A stretch of DNA of 64,000 nucleotides from Brassica napus. Its lineage: Eukaryota; Streptophyta; Magnoliopsida; Brassicales; Brassicaceae. Below are positions 1-10,859 of the stretch, piece by piece (position 1 is the stretch's first letter; each line of letters opens with the position of its first letter). A program made the translations under genes and the position numbers. The notes under the pieces were generated by a model, which saw only the letters and a program-made list of their open reading frames with translations, did not search any database and was not told the DNA's origin. Where the stretch lies: contig NC_063452.1 in NCBI RefSeq assembly GCF_020379485.1, positions 42,275,148-42,339,147 on the forward strand, in the 5' to 3' direction.

Positions 1-1205
1 ATAAAACTTGCGACTAAAAGAGCACAGTCTATAGCTGCGAGAGAACGTACTTCGAGCGATTCGATCTTTAAGCTCACGGATCTTCTCGACGGAGATCTCG
101 GACCAACGATAGATTCGAAGCAAAGCGACGGCACGAACACTCCTCAAGAAATCTTCGGGATAAACTAGGGAGGTAGGATGGCCAACTGCATACAAAGCAA
201 AAAAATGGTTGGTTAGAATCGACAAATCGCTTACGGTTTGCGACAGAATATTCTACCACAAGAACGGTTCCAAAGAACTAGATAATCATCTTGGGGAGGC
301 TCCTCGAAGGCCGAGCTGTCGGACTTAAGGAAGAAGTAGGAGCGCTGACAGTTCTGCGTCTTATTCGGATGACCGGCACACACATTGCAGTTCGGTCGCA
401 TCTTCACCGAGTAGCTGCCATCCTTCATGTCGATTATCGAGGTCATCTCCTCGAACGACCTAACGCTCATCGGCATGTTGATCTGCTCCGCCAAAACCGA
501 CAAAGTGACCGCTAGTCGCAGCGAGCCATTCAGCAGCTGACTGATCGCGAGATCTCGACGTCTGGCGTATGCTGTGATCAGTCGCGGGATGGGGAACCAG
601 CAACGAGTGTCTTCCTGAAAATAGGATTCGTACACCGTCTGGTACCCCATCGGAGGAGACCAGGGTCTCTGCGCTTCCGTAGGCACAAGGAAGGTCACGC
701 CTACGGCACCCGCAGCCCGAAGAACCTTCTTCACGCTTCCAGGAGTCGACTTCGTCTTCTCTACGCCCTCCCAGTCCTGACCGGCCAAGAAGGCAGGACG
801 CAATAAGTCGGGAAGGAGTTAAGGAAGCTCTTCGAAAATTCCGTCGGGGTAAAAGGTAGTCGGGAAAAACTCGGCATCAGAATCATCGTCCTCCGAGAGA
901 CCGACTTCCGCAGGTCGAGCTCTCAGGGCGACCGAGTCAACAGGCATCGCCCCGCTCTGCCTGTCTCTCGAACATTCCATTGCATCCCTCGCAACGACGT
1001 TCTGGCTTCCTTCTCTCGCGAGTCTCGCAGCATCCGCAACCAGAAGTCGCTGAGAGCGAGATAGATTCGCCGTGTCCATCATCGCTGTGCGATGAATCAC
1101 CTCCGGATCTCTGACACGACCCCCGTCGGGATTCCTTGTCGGATTCGTCGTCGCTGCGACTGCCTTTCCCTTCTGTTGCTTCGATAGCCTCTGACCTGAC
1201 GACAT
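1..1205 (-). CDS. Antisense gene (aORF) of LTR element 0, partial
   Basis: This gene of unknown function is read against the direction of its host retrotransposon; it starts at the ATG at 1205-1203 and runs off the window. Two main open stretches are visible. At 1205-819 there is a basic, Ser/Arg-rich N-terminus (MSSGQRLSKQQKGK) with an acidic end. At about 803-231 lies a conserved-looking block containing TFLVPTEAQRPWSPP and WFPIPRLI. After a likely intron near 190-250, a further stretch (RIYRWSEISVEKIRELK) continues to the window edge. Similar proteins are abundant in Brassicaceae genomes as hypothetical or putative transposon proteins; from memory they are extra antisense ORFs of Ty3/Gypsy Tat-lineage elements. 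A frame change near 803-819 means either an intron or decay. Function is unknown; the transposon origin is fairly sure. Confidence 0.55.
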
Positions 1206-1328
1206 CGCGGAACGGAACGGTGAAGAATGCTTCGAATGAATCTAACAACGCTTAGAGAGATAAAGGAAAGAGAGAGAAAGTACCTTTGATCGCGGAGAAA
1301 AACTATAAGAAATGAGGGGGGACCTGCG

Positions 1329-1337
1329 TATTTATAA
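1329..1337 (-). promoter_or_regulatory. TATA box for the antisense gene of element 0
   Basis: On the minus strand this reads TTATAAATA followed by CGCA, about 125 bp upstream of the aORF ATG at 1205. The same TATAAATACGCA string sits about 100 bp upstream of the start of an aORF in element 1 (near 12118-12129). The shared placement in two different elements supports a real antisense promoter. Confidence 0.5.
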
Positions 1338-1350
1338 GGAAAAGAGAGGG

Positions 1351-1585
1351 GGGGAAACTCGAGGCGCCATCATTAAGTCTATTCGGGCCTAAACGGGCCT
1401 CGAAATCCGCCCTAAAAACCCAACGGACCCTCGCGACGTTTCGACTTCTCGGTGCATTTAAAAGAGAAAAAAAGGGGGGGAATTCGAGGTGTCGTCATTA
1501 AGCCTAAACAGGCCTAAAAGGGCCTCGAAACTCTCCCAAATGTCCAGCGGACCCTCACGACGGTTCGGCTTCTCGTCTAGATCGG
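1351..1585. repeat. Tandem duplication, about 124 bp, two copies
   Basis: A G-run followed by a CGAGG-containing segment, a repeated GGGCCT motif and CGGACCCTC occurs at about 1351-1470 and again at about 1475-1585 with many substitutions. It lies in the non-coding spacer between the aORF promoter and the 3' LTR of element 0. I see no gene in 1250-1838. Confidence 0.5.
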
Positions 1586-1838
1586 ACGTCGGTCATCTTA
1601 AAATCAGAACAAACCAACGGTTAATCTAGATATGTCGGTCGGCCTCCCTGCGACACAACGATCAAAAGGAGCGATAAAGCCTCTACTGCTCGCTTCCGAG
1701 AGAACGACGTTGTGCGACTCATCGACCAACCGCTCTAACCTTCCGACAGGCCTTCTATTCCCTCAAACCTTCAAACCTTAGAATCCACCACGAGCCAGAA
1801 AGCACTTCGCTCACTAATGGACTAGGGGGGGGACTTAC

Positions 1839-2444
1839 TGTAGAGGATGGATTTGACCATCCCACAAGGCCCGATGAATAGAAAGGCCTGGCCTGGATTA
1901 GGTAGAGCGACGGCTCGATCGGTCGGCTCAAGAGTCAGGTCTCTCGGCTTGACTCTTGAGTACTTTTTGTCAATCATCATCGACTAAAGTACATTCCGCT
2001 CAGCGGCTGCTCGGACGCTTACGGGCTTCTCGGCCCAGCAGAGGAGGCCCACCAAGATGGCGTAAATTAGGTCAAGGACGAGGCATCAGGACGTCTATAT
2101 AAGGGAGAGGGGAGACAACGAGAGAAGAATCCGAAATGACTGATTAACACTTGGCGACTAGATTAGGGTTTTCACCTTTGCTTTATCTCGCCGTTAGTTG
2201 TACTTTTCCGGTAGCTCATCGAGCCACCAGCTTCCTTTCTGTCGCACTCTCTTCTTTTCCCTTGTAACCGACTGAACGTTTTTCTTCGACCATTAATAAG
2301 ACGTCTTTGTTTAAACTCACATCTTATTTATTACCGTTTTCCGATCGAACAATAATAATTCTCGAACCCTCTCGATTTGGGGCTTTGTTATTCCATCAAA
2401 ATTGAAGAAATCTATCTGTAGAACTTTTGGTATATTCTACGACA
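1839..2444 (+). mobile_element. 3' LTR of element 0
   Basis: The left edge is set by a polypurine tract (AGGGGGGGGACTTAC, about 1824-1838) followed by TGTAGAGGATGG. The same PPT-then-TG arrangement precedes the 3' LTRs of elements 1 and 2. The LTR has a TATA box (2095-2103) and AT-rich poly(A)-type sequence near 2290-2350. The right edge is uncertain because the 5' partner lies outside the window: TTCTACGACA at 2435-2444 would mirror the TGTAGA start, but an end near 2395-2398 is also possible. Either way the LTR stops within about 20-70 bp of the BOB1 ATG. Confidence 0.6.
2095..2103 (+). promoter_or_regulatory. LTR promoter TATA box
   Basis: CTATATAAG about 360 bp upstream of the BOB1 ATG, in the normal position for the U3 promoter of this LTR. 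It points toward BOB1, and no TATA box closer to the gene is as good. Confidence 0.5.
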
Positions 2445-2463
2445 AGCAGAGCAAAACCCCACC

Positions 2464-4108
2464 ATGGCGATCATATCAGAGGTTGAAGAGGAAAGCAGCA
2501 GCCGACCATCGATGCTGCCGTTCAGGGCGACGTTCGATTCTTCGAACCCATTAGGTTTCTTGCAGAAAGTGTTCGACTTTCTCGGCGAACAGAGCGATTA
2601 CCTGAAGAAACCCTCCGCGGAGGAGGAGATCGCCGCCGTGGTAAGGGCAGCCAAGGAGAAATTGAAGAAAGCGGAGAAGAAGCCTGCTGATCCTGTTGAG
2701 AAGAAGGAGAGTGTGAAGCCGACCATGGCTGCGTCAAGCTCAAAGCCTATGGAAGTTGAGAAGCCTAAGGAGAATAAAGAAGCTGGTCCCATTGGTAAAT
2801 ATCAAATCTTTTTCTTTTTTTATGGAAACTAGCAAATCTGGTATTAGTGCTCTTTCGAAATCAGAACTCGAATAAGCTGGTTTAACGAAGAGATCTTTTC
2901 ACATTTGTGTGTCCATTGGTCTTTTGATCATATGTGGTTCAACTTATATTATTTTGGAGAGGAGTTTTAGCGTTTGAATCAATGAACTTGTTCTTCTTAG
3001 GTATCAAGCATCATCAGTATTTATTGGGTCTTGATCATGTGTTATATCATTCTTGTGTCAACAACGACTATGAACCAGTGAACTGTTTAGTCGATACATC
3101 ATCCGTGTTCACCTATCACCAGTGTTAATATCAACCATTTGAGAAGGAAATTTTTGAGTTCTGGAACATTGATGTCTCTCTTGTGTATTTGATGAGCATC
3201 GCTTTTCTCTTGTTAATTTTTTGTTCGGTTTCTTTGCAGTTCCTAACAAAGGTAATGGAACTGATCTTGAGAACTACTCATGGGTCCAGACTCTCCAGGA
3301 GGTCACAGTTAACATTCCAGTGCCTACTGGCACTAAAGCACGCTCTGTTGTTTGTGAGATTAAGAAGAACCGTCTTAAGCTTGGTCTCAAAGGGCAGGAT
3401 CCAATCATCGATGTAAGTTCATCTGCTATTGTCTTATCATATCAAATTATTCAAATTCCATCCCTTCTACTAAATTTACAATCTGTCAAATGATATTATA
3501 GGGAGAGCTCTACCGACCTGTGAAGCCTGATGACTGTTACTGGAATATCGGTATAATTCTCTCAGTGGTCTAAGCCTGATGACTTTATTTTTTTGGTAGG
3601 CAATATAATCCTCTCAATGGTACTTTGTTTGCAGAGGATCAGAAGATGATATCCATTTTGTTGACTAAGCAAGATCAGATGGAGTGGTGGAAATGCTGTG
3701 TGAAAGGTGAACCTGAAATTGATACCCAGAAGGTTGAACCAGAGAACAGTAAACTAGCTGACCTTGACCCTGAAACTCGCTCCACTGTTGAGAAAATGAT
3801 GGTAACTTTTGTCTTTATCTAATTCTTCAAGTGGTTTGTTCATTTCCTTTTGTGACACTGAAGCTTCTTTTTCTTGTTCTTGGTATCTCTAGTTTGATCA
3901 AAGGCAAAAGCAGATGGGTCTTCCAACAAGCGACGAGCTACAGAAGCAAGACATTCTCAAGAAATTCATGTCTCAGGTAAACAAATACATCCCCTGAAAC
4001 ATATGTATCTTCGGTTCTCATCACATTTGTCTTTTCTTTATACTGAACGGTGTTCTTCTTTACATGCAGCATCCAGAGATGGACTTCACAAACGCAAAGA
4101 TAAACTGA
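2464..4108 (+). CDS. BOB1: BOBBER1-like NudC/CS-domain co-chaperone
   Basis: Orthologue of Arabidopsis BOBBER1 (At5g53400), a NudC-family small heat-shock-like protein needed for thermotolerance and development. Six exons can be placed with GT-AG borders and consistent phase: 2464-2794, 3240-3412, 3502-3550, 3635-3801, 3893-3976 and 4070-4108. They give an 843-nt CDS of 280 aa. The N-terminus ([13 protein letters not shown]) and NudC-N segment ([15 protein letters not shown]) are followed by a charged Lys/Glu linker, which is shorter than the 304-aa Arabidopsis protein as I recall it. The CS domain follows at about residues 120-210 ([19 protein letters not shown], then [15 protein letters not shown]). 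The C-terminus is DFTNAKIN. The ATG has a good plant context (CACCATGGCG). No frameshift or premature stop is seen, so the gene looks functional. The upstream flank is a retrotransposon LTR. Confidence 0.93.
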
Positions 4109-4280
4109 TCCTCGTGTAGCCTTGTTTTACTTCCTTCACCATCTTGTTTCTTGTTTCATCTTTGAAAACCTTACCTTTGTTCCTTTGAACTGCTTTTGTT
4201 TTGTCTACTTGAAAGCATAGTCTCATCTGCAAATACATGTTTGGTTATTCCTCTAAGCCCTATGGTTTGGTTTTTGTTTA

Positions 4281-4325
4281 TTGAAGCTTTTCTTTTTTTT
4301 TTTGATCGAATTTGAAGCTTTTCTT
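4281..4325 (-). mobile_element. Micro-retroposon scar (poly-T with 14-bp TSD)
   Basis: The 14-bp repeat TTGAAGCTTTTCTT is at 4281-4294 and 4312-4325. Between them are only a short T-run and GATCGAAT. This is what an extremely 5'-truncated LINE or SINE copy inserted in minus orientation would leave. Confidence 0.45.
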
Positions 4326-4840
4326 AAAATCATGTTTATCCTTGGTATTACATGTGTGAGCTCTTAAACCGGACAAAACTTGGAATCGTTGTACTTTTAT
4401 GTTCGATTGCGTCCTCTCTACTGCTTCTTTGATACGTGACGGTGTGGTGGGACACATGGGACTACTTCAATACGTAATGAAGCTGCCGTTTTCGGTAAAA
4501 AGATGAACCGGGACCAGGTGACCCGTTGGTGGTCCAGCCCCGGTTAAGTTTGGAATGTGGTCCACATTGTTGTTGTCGTTCCTCTACAACCTTCTTTCTT
4601 TAACTTCACATAAGGAATAATGAAACCCACCAATGTACTTGCGTAAATGCAATACCAACGTCCTTCATTTGCATAAAACGCATTCACTTTGAAAGCAAAA
4701 GATTCTTTCCTCAGTGTTGTCATGCCATGTGTCCAATTTTCTGCAAGATTTTAGGCTATGAATGGTGTTTAGGTTTCCCGTTTGAACACAAATGATTGAG
4801 TGTAACTGTAATGGGGGTGTGAATTATTTTTTCTCGTCGT

Positions 4841-4864
4841 AAACTTCATTTGAATTAGTTGCAC

Positions 4865-4895
<31 letters not shown>

Positions 4896-4907
4896 TCATT
4901 TGAATTA
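4841..4907 (+). mobile_element. Micro-retroposon scar (poly-A with 17-bp TSD)
   Basis: The perfect 17-bp repeat AAACTTCATTTGAATTA occurs at 4841-4857 and 4891-4907. It encloses GTTGCAC and an uninterrupted A-tract of nearly 30 bases. A target-primed retroposition event that copied little more than the poly(A) tail explains this best. Confidence 0.65.
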
Positions 4908-5376
4908 TTTTTCCTAACAAGACCATATATATTTGAAATATGACTCGAATATGACGTAAGTGAGCAACTCATCTAACTAGCTCGCTTAACCTTATTAGCT
5001 CAGCTTATACTTAGCCTCTATGACATTTTATATGACCATGATAATACGGGTAGCTCGGGATTTCCGGTTATATAAAAGATTTAAAATAAAATATAGGATT
5101 CCGGTCCGAACATTATGGTCCAATGGTAATAACTAATAATGAACTTCTTCCTACATTTAGGGTGAGAGTTAGAACTGCCCTAGAGAACTACGGCACGATT
5201 GTTTCTGGACACCTTACACATATATAGATTCTTGCTTTGGCCTATTTACAAATCCGATGTATGAGTCTACCCGTAGGTCACATACCGCCAAAAAATTAGT
5301 CAGGGTCTGTTTGTGTCTGTGATCTACTCCTAAGTTATCAAAAATAATTAAAAGTGTTTTTACTTGTTATTAGCAG

Positions 5377-5891
5377 TGTTGGACCCAATTTTGATCAATA
5401 CATTAATGGACCACGATCAAGTAAATGGGCCACGAAGAGTTAAAGCCCATAGCGAACACTCGAACTCGAGACGGAGCTTTCGAAGATCCGGAGATCGCGG
5501 AACGATTGCGGAGATCGCGGAACGATTGCGGAGATCGCGGAACGATTGCGGAGATCGCGGAACGGTTGCGAACATCACGAGAGCAGCACGCTATAAGAAG
5601 AGGTCGACACATAAGGAAGTGACACGTTGAAAACCCTAGAGAGAGCTACACCCATACTTCGACCTTGTTTTCATTCATCTTTAGATCTTTTCTCTTAACG
5701 ATCTCGTTCTAACGTTCGGTCTTGTTTAACTCATTGTATTCGATCTTATTCATCAATAAAAGTCAATTTTTGCCTACCGGAAACTAATTATATCGTTGTG
5801 TTCTAAAGATATCGTTGTCTACATCATTTATCTTCCCTTGATTAAACTCCCGATCACTATCGAATTCTTAGTGTAGATTTTAGGATCTACA
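5377..5891 (+). repeat. 5' LTR of element 1
   Basis: Direct repeat of 12364-12839 with scattered substitutions. It is longer because it has four units of a 20-bp minisatellite (5491-5570) where the 3' LTR has two. Confidence 0.9.
5491..5570 (+). repeat. 20-bp minisatellite, 4 copies, in 5' LTR
   Basis: Unit GAGATCGCGGAACGATTGCG repeated four times head to tail; the last copy has one substitution. The 3' LTR carries only two copies (12478-12517). Confidence 0.9.
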
Positions 5892-5894
5892 TTT

Positions 5895-5912
5895 TGGCGC
5901 CAACTGTGGGGA
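5895..5912 (+). other. Primer binding site of element 1
   Basis: TGGCGCCAACTGTGGGGA, three bases after the LTR end, in the standard PBS position. The TGGCGCC core fits the CCA end of a tRNA; the tRNA cannot be named with certainty. Confidence 0.6.
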
Positions 5913-5968
5913 CGATAAACGAAAAACATCTTTGCTAAGAAACCGATCTAAGTTTCCTAAGCACGATT

Positions 5969-7849
5969 ATGGATCCCAATCAAACTATTGGAACCATGCC
6001 ATCAGGAGATCCTACCGGATCCTACTCGAGAACCGAAACCTTACCCGTGGGACCAACATGCACCGATGGGACGACTGGAATGACTCATTCACAATAAATC
6101 CCTCCAATCGGAACCTCGAACCATGAGCGATCATCAGCCCACGATCGATCCTCACCACCAGATCGCACTTCGGTTTCAGAAAGGACCTCGATCCCCAATC
6201 GAACCGGAGCTCGAGTCTGGAATCGCCCCGGAGAAAGACAGGCCACCGACGACCTAATCCGACCTCAATCGTCTAGGCCGATATCTCCGACCCTGCTAGC
6301 ACAGACTCAGGAAGAAGTGACCGAGCTTCGAGGAATGGTCTCGTCATTAATCGACGAAGCTCGCAACCAAAAGGCCTCCTATCGTGCCATTGCCAACCGA
6401 CTGGATCAAGCCAAACATGAGCTCGCGGAGCACCAAGCTAACGCCCGAGAGAGAAACCAACCGACCCCTGATCCATTAAGAGAAACACTAAAGCCTCACA
6501 ACGCCGGAGCCTTCAGTACTCCAGAAATTCTGAGCGCTCGATCCGGACGCTACACGGGAGATAACTCACAACGACCTCCGCAGCAGAACATGCCGCAGCA
6601 AAGTCTGAGTTACAGCGGATTGGACGAAATAGACACCGGACTGCAAGCCCAAAGAAGTACTCTGATCCAATCGCAAAACAAATATATGGAAAGAACCGGG
6701 GAACCTAGAAACCGAATACCACCGCTGGGAAACCTAACCTCCGAGAATCAAACTCCATCAGCTCCGAGAACCGCCCAGAAAATGAGGTTCAGTGACCCGA
6801 TACGGCAAGCTCGCGGTTACGACCCCCGCAAACCTATCGACATGGATCCTCAAAGAGAAGATCTGGAGATCCCGGGCGAAACCGGAACGTTCCAGAATTA
6901 TATTGAAAGAAACGATGCTGAGCTCAAAAGAATACACGCCATCGTGTATATGGCGACAAGCTCCGCTCCAGACATAGATATGGTCATTGAAGGAACAAGG
7001 AGAGCGTACATAAACAAGTTCAGGGAAATCAAAGCCAAGATCTCGCACCCAAACGAAGTCGTGGCCCTGACGGCGTTAAAGAACGGTGTCTGGTTCTCAT
7101 CCAAGTTCAGGGAAAAAATGGCAGTGCAGGCACCGATATCGTTGGATGATGCCCTACACCGAACTTCATACTTCGCAACCCACGAAGAGGAGGTCGCAGC
7201 CTTGAAGGAACAGTACATTGCAAACAAAAATAACATTGCCAAAAAGAACAATGCTCCGAAAGAACCAGCAACCAAAGGGCAACACTCCTATGCTATAAAT
7301 AACTCGCCGCAAAACAAACCATCAACATACGACCCCAGCAAACACTGTGCCTTCCATGGCTGAAAAGGTCATTCAACCGAGGAATGTCGAGCGGCACTTC
7401 GCAGTCAAAACGAAAATAAAAGGACCAGCAAGGATACCGAAGAAGAAGAGGAAGGGCCAGCGACCCAAAAGTCTAATCGAAAAACTAAAGGCTCTTCAAA
7501 TAAAAGAAGCAGGGAAACCGAGCCAGAGTCGCCAAGCTCTCCACCCCCAGCACCGAAGAAAATAGTCGACATGATCTCGTGGGGATCAGAAAACCATACA
7601 CCTGGCAGAATCGAGAAACATACCGAAGGAAAAGTATGCATCGACATTACGGTAGCAGTCCGAACAATAGAGAATCTCAACGAAGCTACTCATCCTCCCA
7701 TCATTACTCGATACAACACAAATGCGGGATCTCCCTTTAGGAAAATCCCCAACTTCAAACGAAAGCAGAAGATGGCCAGAATCCGCGAACTGCTAGAAAG
7801 ACCCTTTGCCCCACGAATTCAGAAAAAAAGACAGCACGTGAACCCTTAA
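5969..7849 (+). pseudogene. Gag polyprotein of element 1, with stops and internal deletion
   Basis: One reading frame runs from the ATG at 5969 to 7849, broken by an in-frame stop near 6095 and a TGA at 7361-7363. The N-terminal part is Pro/Arg-rich and probably disordered; RGMVSSLIDEARNQ suggests a coiled coil. The C-terminal part has FREKMAVQAPISLDDALH, then a zinc-knuckle-like CxFHG-x-KGHSTEEC that the TGA interrupts. The central retrotrans_gag core seen in element 2 is missing here: APDIDMVIEGTRR runs straight into INKFREIKAKI, as if about 110-120 residues were deleted in frame near 6990-7010. The stop positions suggest simple point mutations. Confidence 0.75.
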
Positions 7850-7999
7850 TCGCAACCTGTCTAGGGGACATTGACAATACCAACCAACACCCACTAAAAG
7901 ATGGAATTTTCTGACAAACGACAAAGGCAAACAACGAATCGACTTTATCTACGGAGGCTCTAAATTTTGTAACTCGGTTAACTCCATCAAAGCATACCA

Positions 8000-8540
8000 A
8001 CGAAGAGCCGAAAACAGCGTAGGAGTCAGAGAGCCCCTTTCAGGTCCCGACCACGAAATCACCTTCGACGAAAACGAGACCGCAGATCTTGACAAACCAC
8101 ACGATGACGCTCTTGTAATACGACTCGACGTCGGCGGCTGCGAACTATCTCGAGTGATGATCGACACCGGTAGCTCGGCTGATGTCCTCTTCTACGACGC
8201 GTTCAAAAAAATGGGATTCACCAAAGCACTCCTCAAGCAAGAACGAACCCCTCTGATCGGGTTCGCAGGGGAAACCACCTACTCCCTCGGGTAAATCGAG
8301 CTCACTGTAACTGCCGGAGAAGTCAGGAAAATCGTAGATTTCATCGTGATAGACCGTCCAACCCCTTTCAACGCAATCCTTGGAAGGCCCTGGCTATACA
8401 ACATGAAGGCAGTTCCCTCAACCTACTACCAATGCCTGAAGTTCCCGACTCCAAAAGGAGTCGAAACCATTAGAGGAAGCCAGAAGAGCTCCAGAACGTG
8501 CTACCTTGCAAGCTTCAAGGATATCGAGCATCACTATTAA
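8000..8540 (+). pseudogene. Retropepsin-like protease domain of element 1
   Basis: Aspartic protease of the gag-pol polyprotein. The active-site motif MIDTGSSADVLF is intact (catalytic Asp codon 8163-8165), and the flap/C-terminal part FNAILGRPWLYNMKAVPS follows near 8360-8415. A TAA at 8292-8294 cuts the frame, and a frameshift between 7849 and 8100 separates it from gag. Downstream, 8541-8880 stays open in another frame but shows no RT motif. Confidence 0.8.
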
Positions 8541-9084
8541 TCAGGCAACCAAGGCCAACAGCAGACGTACACACGTACACAAAACACCGAACAAAAGACC
8601 CTATCTCTGGGAAAATAATCGAACTACGTTATGACTTGATCCCTCGCCGAGGGTACGTAGGCAACTCACGACACGAGTTCAGTCACCCACCAACTACACA
8701 GCTCGAAGGATACGCGTCGCACCACCCGAAGCATGCTAAACATGACAGCATCGACCTCGAATCGAAAGACAAGCCTCCTTCCTTATCTCAATTTTGTAAC
8801 AAACCGAAAACCAACTTTTTAATAAAATTCGGTTCTTACACTTCGCAGTTCAAGCTCGTTAGATCTCCTATATCCGAATAATCGCAATATTCTTAACGGC
8901 TGACTGTAAACCAGGACCCTGATCAAGTTTTCGGTTACAGCCAGCCCCGCCAACAAGCGCGGGAAAACAAGTTAACAAAATATTTTGTTACATCAAACGT
9001 ACGTCGATAAAAGTAGCTACGACAAATAAACACACTGCCTTTAAAGAACGGCCTCGCGTAAACATAAAAATTACGACAAACAAC
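8541..9084. other. Post-protease region without RT or integrase
   Basis: Normally RT, RNase H and integrase would follow the protease. Here only about 540 bp separate the protease from the end of the first antisense module. The open stretch up to 8880 (ELRYDLIPRRGYVGNS) has no YxDD-type or integrase motifs. Confidence 0.6.
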
Positions 9085-10494
9085 TCAAAAACTCACAAAT
9101 CCTTTCTTTATTAAAAAGATAAAGCAACAGACACAAATGGGAAAGCGAAAATAAACGTCAAATCCGTAAAACTGCTCCTCGACATTGAATTCACCATCCT
9201 CGAACTGGCCACCCGCACGCTTCGTGTTATCACCCGTGTCGTTCATCTCAGAAGGAACTTTAGCAAAGAAATCTTCTGGCAGATCATCCATAATCTGAGG
9301 CAGATCAAGCTTCTCAACGTAGAAATCCGAAACAGCCATCACATCAAGCTCGGACCCGAGCTCGACCTCCTTCGTTCGAAGATGCAACAACTCATCCGAA
9401 GCCAAAAGGTTATTGTCCATTATCTCCTTCAAGAGATCTATGTTCGCCATGACCTCCTTAAGACGAGCTTCGCAATCAGTTGTGGCCTTCTTCTTCTCCC
9501 ACTTCTCCTTCAAAAATACCAGCACGTCCAAGTAGCTATCTGCCAAAGCCTTTTTAGCATCGTAAGTTGCGAGACCATAGTCGTCAGAGAACTTATTAGT
9601 GGAAGATTCGGCCTTTGCCTCCAAAAAAGAGACTTGCTCGAGGGCCGACTTCCTTTCGTTACTTACGACTCGTAAACGAGCCTCGAGCGACGCGACCTGA
9701 TTCCCCAGTTTCTCGGGGGCAGCCAGCTGAGCAGCGTTAGCTCGCCCTCGATCCTGAGCCATCTTCAAACCAAGTTTCAGCTCCCGAACGACCTTCTTTA
9801 TCACGTAAAGCTCGTCGAAGCGCGGGACATCCTGCAGACACCTCTCCAAAGTCGTTGTGAACTCATTATTGGCCTCCGTAGCCTGAAACATAACGAGTCA
9901 GCACAAGCTAAAGATTCGAAATAACAAGTACCAAAAAGACTACCTTAGCATGAGCGACATCCATCTTCACATAGGCCCCGCGCTCCGTCATATTTCTCTG
10001 CCCGAAGTCTGCATCTTCTATTACATCGCCGAAAGAGTGAAAAGTCCCTTCTTGCCTGAGGAGTTCTTCTTTCTAACGGAGGAAGTGGACTTCCAGCAGG
10101 TTTGAAATGCCTCACCAAGTGAGCGACACTGTCTGGATCCTCCATGATAGGACAATCCTTGGAATGGGAACACTGCCAATGAAACAGTTTAGCAACAACC
10201 GTATCACCCGAAGCACCGAGACGATGAGCTTCACCAATCGTTTTCGCCTTCTTCGGAGGACGATCGCGCCCCTCTGAACCGGTTGGGCTACCCGACTTTG
10301 TACGAACAGCAGACTTTTTACCCTCGAGGTCTTTTCCCTCTTTAGGTGTAGCTCGCGGAAGTCGGGTCTCCTCGTGAAGAACTTCTGTGAGCGCTTCGCT
10401 CACGTCTCCGGATCGAATGCGTTCCGCACTAACGCCGCCAGCTCAATATCGTATCCTTTCGGATTCACGAGGGTGTGTCCTTCTCGACGCCATG
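9085..10494 (-). CDS. Antisense gene module A of element 1
   Basis: A spliced gene on the minus strand. The likely start is the ATG near 10494 (MASRRTHPRESERIR); frames change near 10403-10445. A donor after the TGCTAAG ending at 9944 and an acceptor TTTCAG just before about 9888 join a short exon (VKMDVAHAK) to a long one (ATEANNEFTTTLERCLQD to 9085). The last exon is a heptad-rich coiled coil (for example LRVVSNERKSALEQVSFLEA) with an acidic tail containing LPEDFFAKVPSEMND. Related Brassicaceae proteins are known only as hypothetical transposon proteins. The long last exon is free of stops; the N-terminal part looks frameshifted. Function unknown. Confidence 0.6.
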
Positions 10495-10859
10495 TCTTTT
10501 GGCAAAAGGAAACAATAATCTATTGGATGTACTATGATAAACCCTAACCGAAGTAAGGCTTTATAAAGACTAAAGGCATCCCCATATCTCAACGATCTAC
10601 ATGAAAGAATCTCGAAAACTAAGGAAGCAAAAGATATTTCGAAAACCGTGTTTATCCATTCAAATCGAAACTTCACGACCAAGGATCGCGGAAAACAAAA
10701 GTCTAAAACAAAATAATATCAAAACAGAAAGATTAACTAGAATCGACTCCATCGGGAACAAACGACCCTCTGGCTTGATCCACCGAATCTTCAGAAACCT
10801 GAGGAAGGTCGAGCCAAAAGATTAACCAATCCGATATAGCAGCCAAAGCAACAAGACCT

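Larger units (their letters stand above)
4109..5350. other. BOB1 3' flank and intergenic DNA
   Basis: The 3' UTR probably occupies the first 150-250 bp (T-rich, several AATACA/TTGTT-type signals). Beyond the two small retroposon scars at 4281-4325 and 4841-4907, no coding region or RNA gene is recognisable. Confidence 0.5.

Noticed and set aside
5895..5912. tRNA gene at the TGGCGCC sequence
   Set aside because: Only an 18-bp match to a tRNA 3' end is present, directly after an LTR. It is a primer binding site, and no cloverleaf can be drawn.
9382..9675. 97-codon + strand ORF in element 1
   Set aside because: It is complementary to the well-formed coiled-coil exon of antisense module A and has no motif of its own.
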